Assembly: GCA_041399085.1 (NCBI GenBank)
Contig: JAWKTM010000022.1
Coordinates: 42,083-106,082, forward strand
From: JAWKTM01 sp041399085
Lineage (GTDB): Bacteria > Planctomycetota > Planctomycetia > Pirellulales > Pirellulaceae
Direction of reading: 5' to 3'
DNA: 64,000 bases
Shown here in pieces: positions 29,300-37,729 of the stretch. The translations under genes and the position numbers were made by a program. Under the pieces are notes generated by a model that saw only the letters and a program-made list of their open reading frames with translations, did no database searches and was not told the origin of the DNA. Numbering within the stretch: position 1 is the first letter of the stretch; each line of letters begins with the position of its first letter.

Positions 29300-29464
29300 T
29301 ACGTCAGAACGACGTGGCGAAAGACAGCATCGACGAACTCCGCCCCTCGGCCGTCTCGTCATGCCGCAAGACTTGCTCAACAGCTCAATCAAGACGAAGT
29401 GCTCGACCTGCTGGCCTACCTCCTATCCCGAGGCAATCCGCAGGACTCGATGTTCCGCAAATAG
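29300..29464 (+). pseudogene. remnant of the C-terminus of a PVC-type haem-binding domain protein
   Basis: The plus strand encodes VAKDSIDELRPSAVS, then in the next frame MPQDLLNS, then NQDEVLDLLAYLLSRGNPQD and SMFRK with TAG at 29462. This is the typical last ~45 residues of planctomycete cytochrome-like CxxCH proteins (compare SIMPQGLEQGLSDQDLRDLL in the gene at 37886-40387). Two one-base shifts are needed. No CxxCH or propeller sequence is found upstream, so only the tail remains. Either a real relic or an unfinished rearrangement. Confidence 0.6.
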
Positions 29465-29808
29465 TCGGCGGCAATGGTTTCGCGAAAACGAAGCGAACGA
29501 ACCGCGAGGGGCGCATAGGCAGCAAAGACGCAAGGGTTACTGAGTCAACTCGTTGCGTCCTCGCAGCTTTGCGATCTTGCGTTCGTGTCTACTGCTGCGT
29601 CGACTCGACTGCTGCGTTCGGCGGTGGCGGGACGCTGGTCTCGATCGTCCCATTCGCTGGCTCGCGTTCGAGTTTCCATCGTCTCGACCAATGTGCTTGT
29701 GCCGCTGACGCATTACGAACCTGAAATGTCGATTGGCGAGCGGGTTGAGGCGATAGGTTGAAACGTTAGCGACCCAAGGGGCTGGTCGCTCGATGGGGAG
29801 GAACGCGC
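29465..29808. other. intergenic region with short GC-rich repeat-like sequence
   Basis: No supported gene. At ~29500-29590 the sequence alternates between CAAAGACGCAAGG and reverse-complement-like CCTCGCAGCTTTGCG, similar in style to the 'GCGTCCTCAGCGTT' segment of the dispersed repeats near 52.7 and 56.5 kb. It probably also contains the promoter of the gene at 29809. Confidence 0.35.
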
Positions 29809-30624
29809 ATGTCAAGTTTGTTGTTGGTCGTGGCGCTTACGATTGCCGCCGAGCAGCCGGGGGCGGCGGCCAGTCAAGTGGCCGATTCGGCTGGGCGGGC
29901 GGCTGAGGAACCGCGCGGGTATCGCGAAATCGAGAACGATATGCGAGCGGTGTTTGCCAACGAAGCTCGCGCCGCCACGCGAGACGGCCGCTGGTTGTGG
30001 GTTGTCGAGATGGTCGCGTTGTACGAAGAAGTTGTCGCTCATCCCAACTACGAAACCAGCGACACGTTGCGCGATTATCGGAACCGGTTGTGGAGTCGGC
30101 TCACGCGATCGAAGCGCGAGATCACTCGCGATGTCGAGAAGCTGGCCGAAGCCGCCGAAGATCAGCGCCGCGAAGCTGCGGCCCGGGCCGAAGCGGCGGA
30201 AAAGGACGCGAAGAAACCGGTGCGCCCGACAGCCGGCCAACTACTGCGATCCGCTCGGGACGAAGTACTGGCGGCCCGGCAGTTGGACGAGAAGAACGCC
30301 GACAACGACGGCACTCAAGCAGGCGGCACTCGAACAGGCGGCACGCAAGTGAGCAGTGGGCGGTTATCGGCCGATCCGAGTGTCTCGTTGAATCCGGCGA
30401 GCGAGTTGGGCAATCGCGGCGGCGGCCTCACGACCGTGGCCGCTGGCGAGGCGTTGATCGAGTTGATCGAGCGGACGATTCAGCCCGATCATTGGGAAGC
30501 GAACGGCGGCCCTGGCGTGATGGTTTATTACGCTCCGTTGATGGCGCTCGTGGTGCGAGCCAGCTCGGAAGTGCATGGGCAAGTCGGTGGAATCATGGGC
30601 GGTTTGCGGGCCGCCAATCAGTAG
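29809..30624 (+). CDS. exported protein of unknown function upstream of a two-component system
   Basis: A 271-residue protein with a short signal peptide (MSSLLLVVALTIAAEQ). A helical charged region follows (residues ~35-165; RDVEKLAEAAEDQRREAAAR, coiled-coil propensity), with a Gly/Thr repeat (GTQAGGTRTGGTQ). The C-terminal ~75 residues contain ALIELIERTIQPDHWEANGG and GVMVYYAPLMALVVRASSEV, a segment often seen in planctomycete periplasmic proteins but without assigned function. The gene ends 19 bp before the response regulator start, so the three genes probably form one operon and this product may be the sensed or regulated envelope component. Confidence 0.6.
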   Translation: MSSLLLVVALTIAAEQPGAAASQVADSAGRAAEEPRGYREIENDMRAVFANEARAATRDGRWLWVVEMVALYEEVVAHPNYETSDTLRDYRNRLWSRLTRSKREITRDVEKLAEAAEDQRREAAARAEAAEKDAKKPVRPTAGQLLRSARDEVLAARQLDEKNADNDGTQAGGTRTGGTQVSSGRLSADPSVSLNPASELGNRGGGLTTVAAGEALIELIERTIQPDHWEANGGPGVMVYYAPLMALVVRASSEVHGQVGGIMGGLRAANQ

Positions 30625-30643
30625 GCTCGATGGGGAACGGGGC

Positions 30644-31315
30644 GTGAAGCTGCTACTGGTGGAAGACGACGCGGTGCTCGGCAAAGCTCTGCAGAAGGGG
30701 CTTTCCGAAGCGGGGCACGATTGCGATTGGGCGCACGACGGTCAGGCCGGCCTGACGATGGGTCGGGAGAATCCGTACGGCGCCGTGGTGCTCGACATGA
30801 TGCTGCCCGACTTGCCGGGATTGGATGTGTTGTCCGAACTGCGGCGGCAAAACATCCGCACGCCGGTCTTGATTCTCACGGCGATGGGTTCAGTCGACGA
30901 TCGCGTCCGTGGACTGAATTCCGGCGCGGATGATTACTTAGTCAAGCCGTTCGCTTTTCCCGAGTTGTTGGCGCGTCTGGAGGCAATCAGTCGTCGCAGT
31001 ACGGCCAAGGCCAGCACGACGGTGCGAGTTGGCCCGTTGACGTTGGACTTGGCCACGCATCGCGTGACGCGCGAGAGCAAAGAGATCGACTTGACGCCGA
31101 CCGAGTTCAGTTTGATTGAATTTCTGGCTCGGCATTCGGGACAAGTCGTGACGCGCAAGATGTTGTGCGAACACTTGTGGGAATCGGACTGGGAGGGCGT
31201 GACGAACGTCATCGAAGTCCATATCAACCGCCTCCGCAGCAAAGTCGATCGCGGCTTCGCGACCCCGTTGATCCATACGGTTCGAGGACGCGGGTATGCT
31301 CTTAGGGCGAATTAG
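30644..31315 (+). CDS. OmpR/PhoB-type response regulator
   Basis: A 223-residue regulator starting at GTG 30644 (VKLLLVEDDAVLGKALQKGL). The receiver domain has the acidic pair after VE, the phospho-acceptor Asp in AVVLDMMLPDLPG (~51), a Thr in LILTAMG and Lys in LVKPFAF (~102). The C-terminal winged helix shows IDLTPTEFSLIEFLARH, TRKMLCEHLWES and VIEVHINRLRSKVDRG. The GTG is preferred because an upstream in-frame ATG (30575) lies inside the preceding gene and adds non-homologous residues; GGAACGGGG upstream may serve as ribosome-binding site. It overlaps the kinase gene by 20 bp. Confidence 0.92.
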   Translation: MKLLLVEDDAVLGKALQKGLSEAGHDCDWAHDGQAGLTMGRENPYGAVVLDMMLPDLPGLDVLSELRRQNIRTPVLILTAMGSVDDRVRGLNSGADDYLVKPFAFPELLARLEAISRRSTAKASTTVRVGPLTLDLATHRVTRESKEIDLTPTEFSLIEFLARHSGQVVTRKMLCEHLWESDWEGVTNVIEVHINRLRSKVDRGFATPLIHTVRGRGYALRAN

Positions 31316-32714
31316 GGCCACTTCGCGAACGTTGCGGTTTCGCTTGGCGGCCTGGAACGCGGCGGTCGTAATCCTTACGGCTCTGGTCACGCTGTTCGGT
31401 CTGCGGCAAGGCGTGCATTACACGCTGGTGCATGAACTGGATCAACTGCTGCTGGAAGATATTCGCGAGATTGGCTTTTCGATCGGCGAGCTTCACTACC
31501 CCACGGCCGACGACGATCTGGAAAAGGACCTCGAGCGAAAGGCTCGCGGCCATGCTCAACATGGCTGGTTCGTGCAGTTGCTCGATCCCGACGGCAAGGA
31601 GTTGTGGGCCAGTTTCAGCGCGCCGCCCGCCCGCCCGCTGATGCCCCAGGTTCCCGATGGGACGCCGGTCAGTGTGGATAGCGTGCGTTTGGTTCAGCGA
31701 CGTGTTTCGCGCGACAAGTCCTCGCCGATCATCGTGCGAGTCGGCGCGACGCTGAGCATGCTTCAACAAGACATGTCGCACATCGATCGGCTGGCGGCCA
31801 ACGCGGCAATCGCGGCTCTGTTGATCGCTCCGGCTTGCGGGTATTGGTTGGCCGGACGAGCGACTCGGCCGCTGGCGGACATCATCAACACTACGGACCG
31901 GCTGCGGCCGGAGCAGTTGAACGAGCGGTTGCCGCTGCGAGGCACGGGGGACGAACTGGACCATCTCTCGCGAACGTTCAACGGTTTGCTTGACCGGATC
32001 GCCATTTATCTGCAACAGAAGCGAGACTTCTTGGCCAACGCGGCTCACGAGCTGCGCACGCCGCTGGCCGCGATCCGCAGCAGCGTCGAAGTGGCCTTGA
32101 ATAGCGATCGCACTCGCGACGAATACGAAGAGTTGTTGGCTAACATCATCGAAGAAGGGGCTTCGCTGGAGTTGTTGGTCAATCAACTGTTGCTGTTGGC
32201 CGAAACCGAAGCCGACCGGCTGAAGACGCGCGGGCAACCGGTGCGGATGGATGAAGTGATTCAGAAGGCGGTCGCCATGTTTCACGGGGCCGCCGAAGTT
32301 CGCGACCTGGAGTTGTATTGCGAGCCGTTGCCCGCCGTGACCGTGGAAGGCAACCGCGATCACTTCCGCCAAGTGTTGAACAACTTGCTGGACAACGCGA
32401 TCAAGTTCACGCCGCCGCAAGGTCGGATTACCGTTTCGCTCGCGGCCGAGGCGGAGTCGCGCGAAGCGGTGCTACGAGTCGCGGACACGGGGATCGGCAT
32501 TCCTGAAGCCGACATGGCTCATCTGTTCGATCGGTTTTATCGTGCCGACAAGTCTCGTCGGCGCGACATCGAACAACGCGGCACCGGCCTGGGGCTGAGC
32601 ATCTGCCAAGCGGTTGCGACGGCTCACGGAGGCCGCATTCATGTGGAAAGCGAGCTCGGGCGAGGCACGACGTTCGTCGTTCGTTTGCCGCTCGCTCCAA
32701 ACGCATCCAGTTGA
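31296..32714 (+). CDS. membrane sensor histidine kinase
   Basis: A 472-residue HPK1-type kinase. TM1 lies at ~20-42 (NAAVVILTALVTLFGL), an extracytoplasmic sensor at ~43-160, and TM2 at ~165-185 (ANAAIAALLIAPACGYWLAG). A HAMP linker (PLADIINTTDRLRPEQL) precedes the DHp helix with HELRTPLAAIRSSVE. The ATPase domain has LNNLLDNAIKFTPP (N box), VADTGIGIPEADM (G1) and GTGLGLSICQAVATAHGG (G2). It pairs with the overlapping response regulator. The input signal is unknown; the exported protein upstream is a possible accessory. Confidence 0.92.
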   Translation: MLLGRIRATSRTLRFRLAAWNAAVVILTALVTLFGLRQGVHYTLVHELDQLLLEDIREIGFSIGELHYPTADDDLEKDLERKARGHAQHGWFVQLLDPDGKELWASFSAPPARPLMPQVPDGTPVSVDSVRLVQRRVSRDKSSPIIVRVGATLSMLQQDMSHIDRLAANAAIAALLIAPACGYWLAGRATRPLADIINTTDRLRPEQLNERLPLRGTGDELDHLSRTFNGLLDRIAIYLQQKRDFLANAAHELRTPLAAIRSSVEVALNSDRTRDEYEELLANIIEEGASLELLVNQLLLLAETEADRLKTRGQPVRMDEVIQKAVAMFHGAAEVRDLELYCEPLPAVTVEGNRDHFRQVLNNLLDNAIKFTPPQGRITVSLAAEAESREAVLRVADTGIGIPEADMAHLFDRFYRADKSRRRDIEQRGTGLGLSICQAVATAHGGRIHVESELGRGTTFVVRLPLAPNASS

Positions 32715-32806
32715 GGCCACCGATCGAATCGATGAGCGGTTGTGTGGCACGCCCACAGGTAGACGAGCGTTTGGGGGCACGCCCATAGCGAAGCGGTGGG
32801 CGTGGA

Positions 32807-33050
32807 GCGTTGGAGTGAGGTTGGAAGTGGCAGGCAACCCTCGAGCGAGACAGCCACGCCCATCGAAGGCTCTGGGCGTGTCACCCGAGCCACGCCATCA
32901 GACTCTGGGCGTGCCACCCGAATCACGCCCATCGAAGCGTTGGAGTGAGGTTGGAAGTGGCAGGCAACCACTCGAGCGAGACAGCCACGCCCGTCGAAGA
33001 CTCTAGGCGTGTCACCCGAGCCACGCCCATCGAAGTCTCTGGGCGTGCCA
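32807..33050. repeat. two ~130-bp tandem repeats with CACGCCC/GGGCGTG inverted modules
   Basis: The segment starting GCGTTGGAGTGAGGTTGG at 32807 recurs at 32937 (period 130). Each unit contains GTGGCAGGCAAC, CGAGCGAGACAGCCACGCC and the module GCCCATCGAAG-x-CTCTGGGCG. Short inner modules (CACGCC-ATCGAAG-CTCTGGGCGTG) occur about five times and can fold into hairpins. The same module reappears near 51.5, 52.9 and 56.7 kb. Confidence 0.75.
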
Positions 33051-33058
33051 CACTAGAT

Positions 33059-33093
33059 GCAAAAAACAAACGGGCGCGGCATGCCGCGCCCGT
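33059..33093 (-). terminator. Rho-independent terminator downstream of the FixJ-like gene
   Basis: A 24-nt perfect palindrome (33070-33093, core GGGCGCGGCATGCCGCGCCC) is followed on the minus strand by TTGTTTTTTG. It lies about 160 bp past the regulator stop and is oriented to end the kinase/regulator transcript. Confidence 0.75.
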
Positions 33094-33111
33094 CTGGCCT
33101 TGCTTCGCGTT

Positions 33112-33131
33112 CGCAATAACGCGTTATTGCG
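33112..33131. promoter_or_regulatory. 20-bp perfect palindrome
   Basis: CGCAATAACGCGTTATTGCG is perfectly self-complementary. It lies between the FixJ-like gene and its terminator. It has no T-tract and is more like a dimeric-protein binding site than a terminator. Its function is unknown. Confidence 0.45.
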
Positions 33132-33250
33132 ACACGCGTACTTCCGCGTCTACAGGGAACACTAGGTTACCCGGCCGACGAAACATCGGCCTGTGCTCGA
33201 TGGCACCGCCAAGGCGAGGCTATCGTGGCGCGCGGCAGTTTGGCTGTCAA

Positions 33251-33874
33251 CTAGCAATCCATTTGTTCGCCGCGAACTTTCATCACGCAGCGGACCAACT
33301 CCGCGACGGATTGCACGTTCATTTTGGCGAAGACTTGATGGCGTCGAGCCTCGACGGTGCGAAGACTCACTTCCATTCTTTTGGCAATCACCTTGTTCGC
33401 CACGCCGTCGACGACCATGTCCATGACTTGGCGTTCGGCGTCGGTCAAGGAATCGATCCGCTGGCGAATCTCGGTCAACTGCCGCTCGTGCTCGTAGACC
33501 TCCGTGTCGCGTTGGAGTGCCGATTCGATGGCGTCCCACAACGTGTCGGGAGGAACTGGCTTGGTAAGGAACGTCGCGGCCCCATGTTGCATGGCATGCA
33601 CGGCCGTTGGAACGTCGGCATAGGCCGAAATGACGATGACGGCCAAGGAGCTGCCGCGTTCTCGCAGACGGTCTTGCAAATCGATTCCGCTGAGGCCTTG
33701 CATCCGCACATCGGTCAACAGGCAGCCAGGGCGTTCCCCCTTGTAGTCGCTCAAAAACTCTTCGGCGGACGCATACGAACGAATCGCGACATTCATGCTA
33801 CGCGCCAGCGCTTCGAGGGCCTGTCTCGCCTGCGCGTCGTCATCCACGACGTGGATCGTGGCATCGCTTCGCAT
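33251..33874 (-). CDS. FixJ/NarL-type response regulator
   Basis: A 207-residue regulator. The receiver domain (IHVVDDDAQARQALEALARS) has the phospho-acceptor Asp in LLTDVRMQGLSG (~54), VIVISAYADVPTAVHAMQ, and Lys in FLTKPVPP. The C-terminal LuxR-type helix-turn-helix is SLTDAERQVMDMVVDGVANK followed by VSLRTVEARRHQVFAKMNV. ATG 33874 is preceded by GGAGGTGA, an excellent Shine-Dalgarno site that lies within the last codons of the kinase gene; the gap between stop and start is two bases. That implies translational coupling with the PAS kinase. Confidence 0.92.
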   Translation of the reverse strand: MRSDATIHVVDDDAQARQALEALARSMNVAIRSYASAEEFLSDYKGERPGCLLTDVRMQGLSGIDLQDRLRERGSSLAVIVISAYADVPTAVHAMQHGAATFLTKPVPPDTLWDAIESALQRDTEVYEHERQLTEIRQRIDSLTDAERQVMDMVVDGVANKVIAKRMEVSLRTVEARRHQVFAKMNVQSVAELVRCVMKVRGEQMDC

Positions 33875-33876
33875 TC

Positions 33877-35991
33877 TCACCTCCGCGGGCTCTTCGACGT
33901 ATTCGCGATGGGCAACTCCAGATGAAACGTCATTCCGTCGTCACCGTTCCGTTCCGCCCATAAATGGCCTCCATGCATTTCCACTATACGGCGACTGATC
34001 GCCAATCCCATGCCCATCCCTTCCGGCTTGGTCGTGTGAAACGGATCAAAGCAAGTCTCCAGCAGCTCGACCGGAATGCCTTCGCCCGAGTCCCGTACGG
34101 CAAGCTGCACGCGTCGGTCCGTTTGCTTGGCGGTGACGTGGATCGTGCGCTCGTCGCGCGGGCGCGCTGACATCGCTTCGGCCGCATTACGTAGTAGATT
34201 CACCAACACTTGCTCCAGTTGAACGCGATCACCCAACACCTCCGCGAGTTCGTTGGGCACTTCGACCTCCACTTGTACATGACGGTTTCGTGTATCGGGA
34301 GCGATCAGCAACACGGATTCGCGGACGAGTTCGGCAATCCGCAGCGGTTTCTTGTCCTCGGGTCGCAATCGCACGAAATTTCGCAATCGTCGGATTATTG
34401 CGTCGCTACGCGCCACTTGAGCGGCGATCTGATCGACCCACTCGGCGATCTGCTCGATTCCCGTCGTCTCGTCGCCTTTCAACGACTTGCGAATGGCCGC
34501 GGCGAATGTCGAAATGACGTGAAGCGGTTGGCCAATTTCGTGCGCGATGCTGGCCACCATTTCGCCCATCAGGCTCAGGCGACTCACGTGAGCCAACTCG
34601 ACTTGCTGCCGCGCCAACTGCTCTTGCGTCTCCTTCAAATCCGTCACATCGCGACCAACTGACTGGTATTCGACCACCTTGCCCTCGCTGTCGTAAAGCG
34701 CGCGATCCGACCATTGCATCCAACCGATCGAACCGTCGGGACGAGCCACTCGATGTTCGTAGACAACCGTCGGGTTGTCGGGCGTGAGCCGAGCGACGCG
34801 TCCGAGCACTTCCTCGCGATCGTCGTCCACGATCAACGGCAAGAACGATTCGCCGACCAACTCCTGTTCCGACTTGCCGAAGTAACGACAGTAGCTGGAG
34901 TTCACGAACGTTCGCTTGCCGTTGGGCAACCACCGCACGATGAACTCCGTCTGATCTTCGATCACGCCGCGTAGGCGTTCGGCGTTCTGGCGAGCTTCCT
35001 GTTCGGCGCGAGCCCGTTCGGCCACTTCGTGACGAAGCTGTTCGTTGACCGTGGTCAGCTCCGCCGTTCGCTCGGCCACGCGCTGTTCCAACTCGTCGCG
35101 AGCGCGTCGCAACTCGCCCATCATCCGACGCTTGGCCGTCACATCCTTGGCGATCCCTTCGGTTCCGATCACTTGACCAGCACCGTCGAAGATCGGCACC
35201 GTCACGTACTCGACGATCCGCGTGCCTCCATCCGCGTGACGCAACACCACTTCGACCGGCGGCAACATCTCGCCCGTCGCGATTTGCTGCAACCGCCGCC
35301 AGACGACTTGGTTGATCGGATTGTCGGTCAACAATTCGCGCACGTGTTGGCCAACCAATTCGGCCGCCGAAAATCCCAACACCTCTTGAACCGAAGGGCT
35401 GACCGACGTCAGCAATCCATCGCGGTCGACTTGAAAGAACACGTAATCAAACCGCAAATTGTCGATCAACCGCTCATAACGAGCTTCGCTGCGCCGCAGT
35501 TGGCTCGTGCGTTCGGCCAACAATTCGCGCAGTTGCTCGTGAGCCCGTTCAAGCTGCCGTTCGGCTTCGCGGCGATCCGTGATGTCGCGATTATTCACGA
35601 CGATCGCGGCGACGGACGGATCGTCCAGCAAGTTTTGCAGCGTCGTCTCCAAATCGCGATACGCGCCGGAGCCACAGCGAATGCGGTGTTGAAAATGAGC
35701 GATCGCTCCGGGCTGCCGTGCCACGCGATCGAACATTTGCCGCACGTGGCCCGCGTCGTTGGGGTGAATCAGCGGCCACACGGGCTGGCCGACCAACTGC
35801 TTGGGTTCGTACTCGTACTGCCGGATCGCGGGACTGATGTAGAGAATCGTTCCGGCGCGATCCAACATCGTGATCGTGTCCGGCGCGTGCTCGATCAAGG
35901 CACGAAACAATATTTCGCTGCGGCGAAAGACTTCGTCGGTATTGGGAGCCATGAGGCTGGTCTCGCGTGCGGGATGAATCGTCGTGCCCAT
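33877..35991 (-). CDS. soluble multi-PAS sensor histidine kinase (FixL-like)
   Basis: A ~704-residue kinase. Three PAS domains (~20-140, ~180-300 and ~330-440; for example LFRALIEHAPDTITMLDRAG, VFFQVDRDGLLTSVSPSVQE and GVIEDQTEFIVRWLPNGKRT) are separated by coiled coils. The DHp motif is SIAHEIGQPLHVISTFAAAI. The ATPase domain has LVNLLRNAAEAMSA, VRDSGEGIPVELLE and GMGMGLAISRRIVEMHGG. There is no transmembrane helix, so it senses cytoplasmic cues. An open frame extends to 36699, but that part overlaps the trmH gene and has the composition of a shadow ORF. I take ATG 35991 (MGTTIHPARETS); 35952 is the alternative. Confidence 0.9.
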   Translation of the reverse strand: MGTTIHPARETSLMAPNTDEVFRRSEILFRALIEHAPDTITMLDRAGTILYISPAIRQYEYEPKQLVGQPVWPLIHPNDAGHVRQMFDRVARQPGAIAHFQHRIRCGSGAYRDLETTLQNLLDDPSVAAIVVNNRDITDRREAERQLERAHEQLRELLAERTSQLRRSEARYERLIDNLRFDYVFFQVDRDGLLTSVSPSVQEVLGFSAAELVGQHVRELLTDNPINQVVWRRLQQIATGEMLPPVEVVLRHADGGTRIVEYVTVPIFDGAGQVIGTEGIAKDVTAKRRMMGELRRARDELEQRVAERTAELTTVNEQLRHEVAERARAEQEARQNAERLRGVIEDQTEFIVRWLPNGKRTFVNSSYCRYFGKSEQELVGESFLPLIVDDDREEVLGRVARLTPDNPTVVYEHRVARPDGSIGWMQWSDRALYDSEGKVVEYQSVGRDVTDLKETQEQLARQQVELAHVSRLSLMGEMVASIAHEIGQPLHVISTFAAAIRKSLKGDETTGIEQIAEWVDQIAAQVARSDAIIRRLRNFVRLRPEDKKPLRIAELVRESVLLIAPDTRNRHVQVEVEVPNELAEVLGDRVQLEQVLVNLLRNAAEAMSARPRDERTIHVTAKQTDRRVQLAVRDSGEGIPVELLETCFDPFHTTKPEGMGMGLAISRRIVEMHGGHLWAERNGDDGMTFHLELPIANTSKSPRR

Positions 35992-36062
35992 TATGGCGGA
36001 CAGACGCACCTGCTCGCGAGTGAGTCCCTCGATCCGCGATCCGATTCGCACCCAAATCGCTG

Positions 36063-36947
36063 CTACCGAGCGTTGACGATTGTGCGGGACGATTGCCGTT
36101 GACGTAGCGACTCGTACATCAAGATCGCGGCCGTCGTCGACACGTTCAAACTGTCGACGTGGCCGAGCATCGGCAGCTTGATCGCCGCTACACGCGAGCC
36201 ATGCCAAACGGCGGACAGCCCCGTCGCTTCGCTGCCCAAGACGATGGCCGCGGGCGGAGCCAGATTCGCTTGGCCATAGTCGACCGCGCCGTCCACGCGC
36301 GCCGCGTGAATCCGCAGCCCGCGACTTTCCAACCAATCGCGGGTCGCGACCGAATCCGCTTCGCAAACGGGCACGGTAAAGATCGCGCCCAAGCTGGCTC
36401 GAATCGCATTCGGATTGAACAGGTCCGTGCCGCCGTCGGCCACGATCACGGCCGACACGCCCGCCGCATCGGCCGTCCGCAGGATCGCCCCGACGTTGCC
36501 CGGTTTCTCGACGCCTTCGATCACCACCACCAGCGGATCGGCCGGCAACCGCAATTCGCTCAGCTCGCGTCGCGGCATGCGGGCGGTGGCCACGATTCCC
36601 GAGTCGCGCTCGCCGAACGCCAGCTTCTCCAGCAAACGTGGCGGCACGACGAAGCACGAGGCCGACGAGCTCCGCAGTCGCTCGGCCAGTTGCCGCCATT
36701 CGGCCGGATGGTGCGAATCGCTCGCCCCGGACGACGCATTGCGATCGTCGCTGTCGGCGGTCAAGTGCGGCGCGGCGACTTCCCCGACGAACACTTCGTC
36801 GATCTCAATTCCGCCCTCGACCGCCCGCAGCAACTCGCGAACGCCGTCGATCACAATTCGCTGCTGCTGCGTTCGTCCCCGTCGATCGCGCAGCCGCGCG
36901 GCCGCTTTGACGCGAGGGTTATGCGGACTGGTGAGAGGAGCGAACAT
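36063..36947 (-). CDS. TrmH/SpoU family RNA 2'-O-methyltransferase
   Basis: A 294-residue SPOUT methylase. An N-terminal substrate-binding domain (SPHNPRVKAAARLRDRRGRT, IDGVRELLRAVEGGIEIDEV) precedes the knotted SPOUT domain with motif 1 (EKPGNVGAILRTADAAGV), motif 2 (AIVLGSEATGLSAVW) and motif 3 (LPMLGHVDSLNVSTTAAIL). It methylates ribose in rRNA or tRNA; the exact site is not predictable. It lies 71 bp upstream of the PAS kinase on the same strand. Confidence 0.9.
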   Translation of the reverse strand: MFAPLTSPHNPRVKAAARLRDRRGRTQQQRIVIDGVRELLRAVEGGIEIDEVFVGEVAAPHLTADSDDRNASSGASDSHHPAEWRQLAERLRSSSASCFVVPPRLLEKLAFGERDSGIVATARMPRRELSELRLPADPLVVVIEGVEKPGNVGAILRTADAAGVSAVIVADGGTDLFNPNAIRASLGAIFTVPVCEADSVATRDWLESRGLRIHAARVDGAVDYGQANLAPPAAIVLGSEATGLSAVWHGSRVAAIKLPMLGHVDSLNVSTTAAILMYESLRQRQSSRTIVNAR

Positions 36948-37507
36948 CGGCCGATTATCGAGTGACCGCCGCGGGCCGTCAATTATCCGGCCAGCGACAT
37001 CGACGATCCGGCCAGCAACATCGACGGGCGAATCCTCGGGATTTGACTTCCGATTTGTCGCTGAACCGCGTGCCCAATGGGCCGCGCGGCATGGCGCGCG
37101 GGCCGTTGGCCGCGCGGTTAAACAATGAAATTGTTTTGGGACAACCCCTCGGCGTCGGAAGCCTTCGCCAACGTGCTCCGGCTGCCCATGAAATGTGTTG
37201 GGAAAGGAACCGTGTAAGAATTACAAAGTCGAGCGGACCCGCCATCCCGTGCGAACGGCGCATCCCGATCGAGAAAGAGCAGTTTCCCTGGGATTTTGGC
37301 GGGCCGGAAAAAATTTGGTTCAAGCCGGTTGGTTCTGGCACACCGGATGCGATTGACGCTTTCCCGCTGGGACGACAAACGTCGCCCGGCTATTCAGGAC
37401 GAGCAACACTCCCAAGACATGGACGCACCGTGAATCTAAGGTGCATCGTCGCCGATGTATGGCGACCGTAGGTTCCCGTTCAACCCGGGCTGCCGTTTTT
37501 CACGGTT
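36948..37507 (+). other. intergenic region possibly encoding a small transcript
   Basis: 560 bp without a convincing gene. A 169-codon plus ORF (36962-37471) lacks homology, is Arg-rich at the start and has no good ribosome-binding site. Because a strong plus-strand terminator follows at 37508, some transcript must end here, perhaps a non-coding RNA or this small ORF. Nothing matches tmRNA, RNase P, 6S or SRP RNA cores that I know. Confidence 0.35.
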
Positions 37508-37551
37508 AAGGCCCCGGCCGGATCCCGCAACCGGCCGGGGCCTTATTTTTT
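37508..37551 (+). terminator. strong Rho-independent terminator
   Basis: A 14-bp perfect stem (37508-37521 with 37531-37544; AAGGCCCCGGCCGG / CCGGCCGGGGCCTT) with a 9-base loop is followed by ATTTTTTGG. Textbook intrinsic terminator for plus-strand transcription; no gene on that strand obviously ends at it. Confidence 0.85.
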
Positions 37552-37729
37552 GGACTGCTCCGCCTCGTCGGAGCTTTCTCTTTGCGATTCGCGAATGCAA
37601 CGCCACCTCATCAGACGCTGCCTAACCCGCCGCATCTAGTCTGCCCCCAACGATGTCCCTCAACCATTTCGTGGTTACAATCACGGACTCGGCTAGTTAG
37701 GCGAGCGGCAGATGAGAATGTACCCATTG

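Noticed and set aside
31302..32420. 372-codon minus-strand ORF opposite the histidine kinase
   Set aside because: Antisense shadow; His/Gln-rich composition produced by the complementary kinase codons.
32807..33050. Possible CRISPR array
   Set aside because: Only two 130-bp units with degenerate inner modules, no regular 25-40 bp repeats with unique spacers and no cas genes.
35992..36699. Long N-terminal extension of the PAS kinase frame
   Set aside because: It overlaps the trmH gene in another frame, is Arg/Gly-rich and has no domain; PAS sequence begins right after ATG 35991.
36962..37471. 169-codon plus-strand ORF before the orphan terminator
   Set aside because: No homology recognised, Arg-rich start and no ribosome-binding site; kept only as a possible transcript region.
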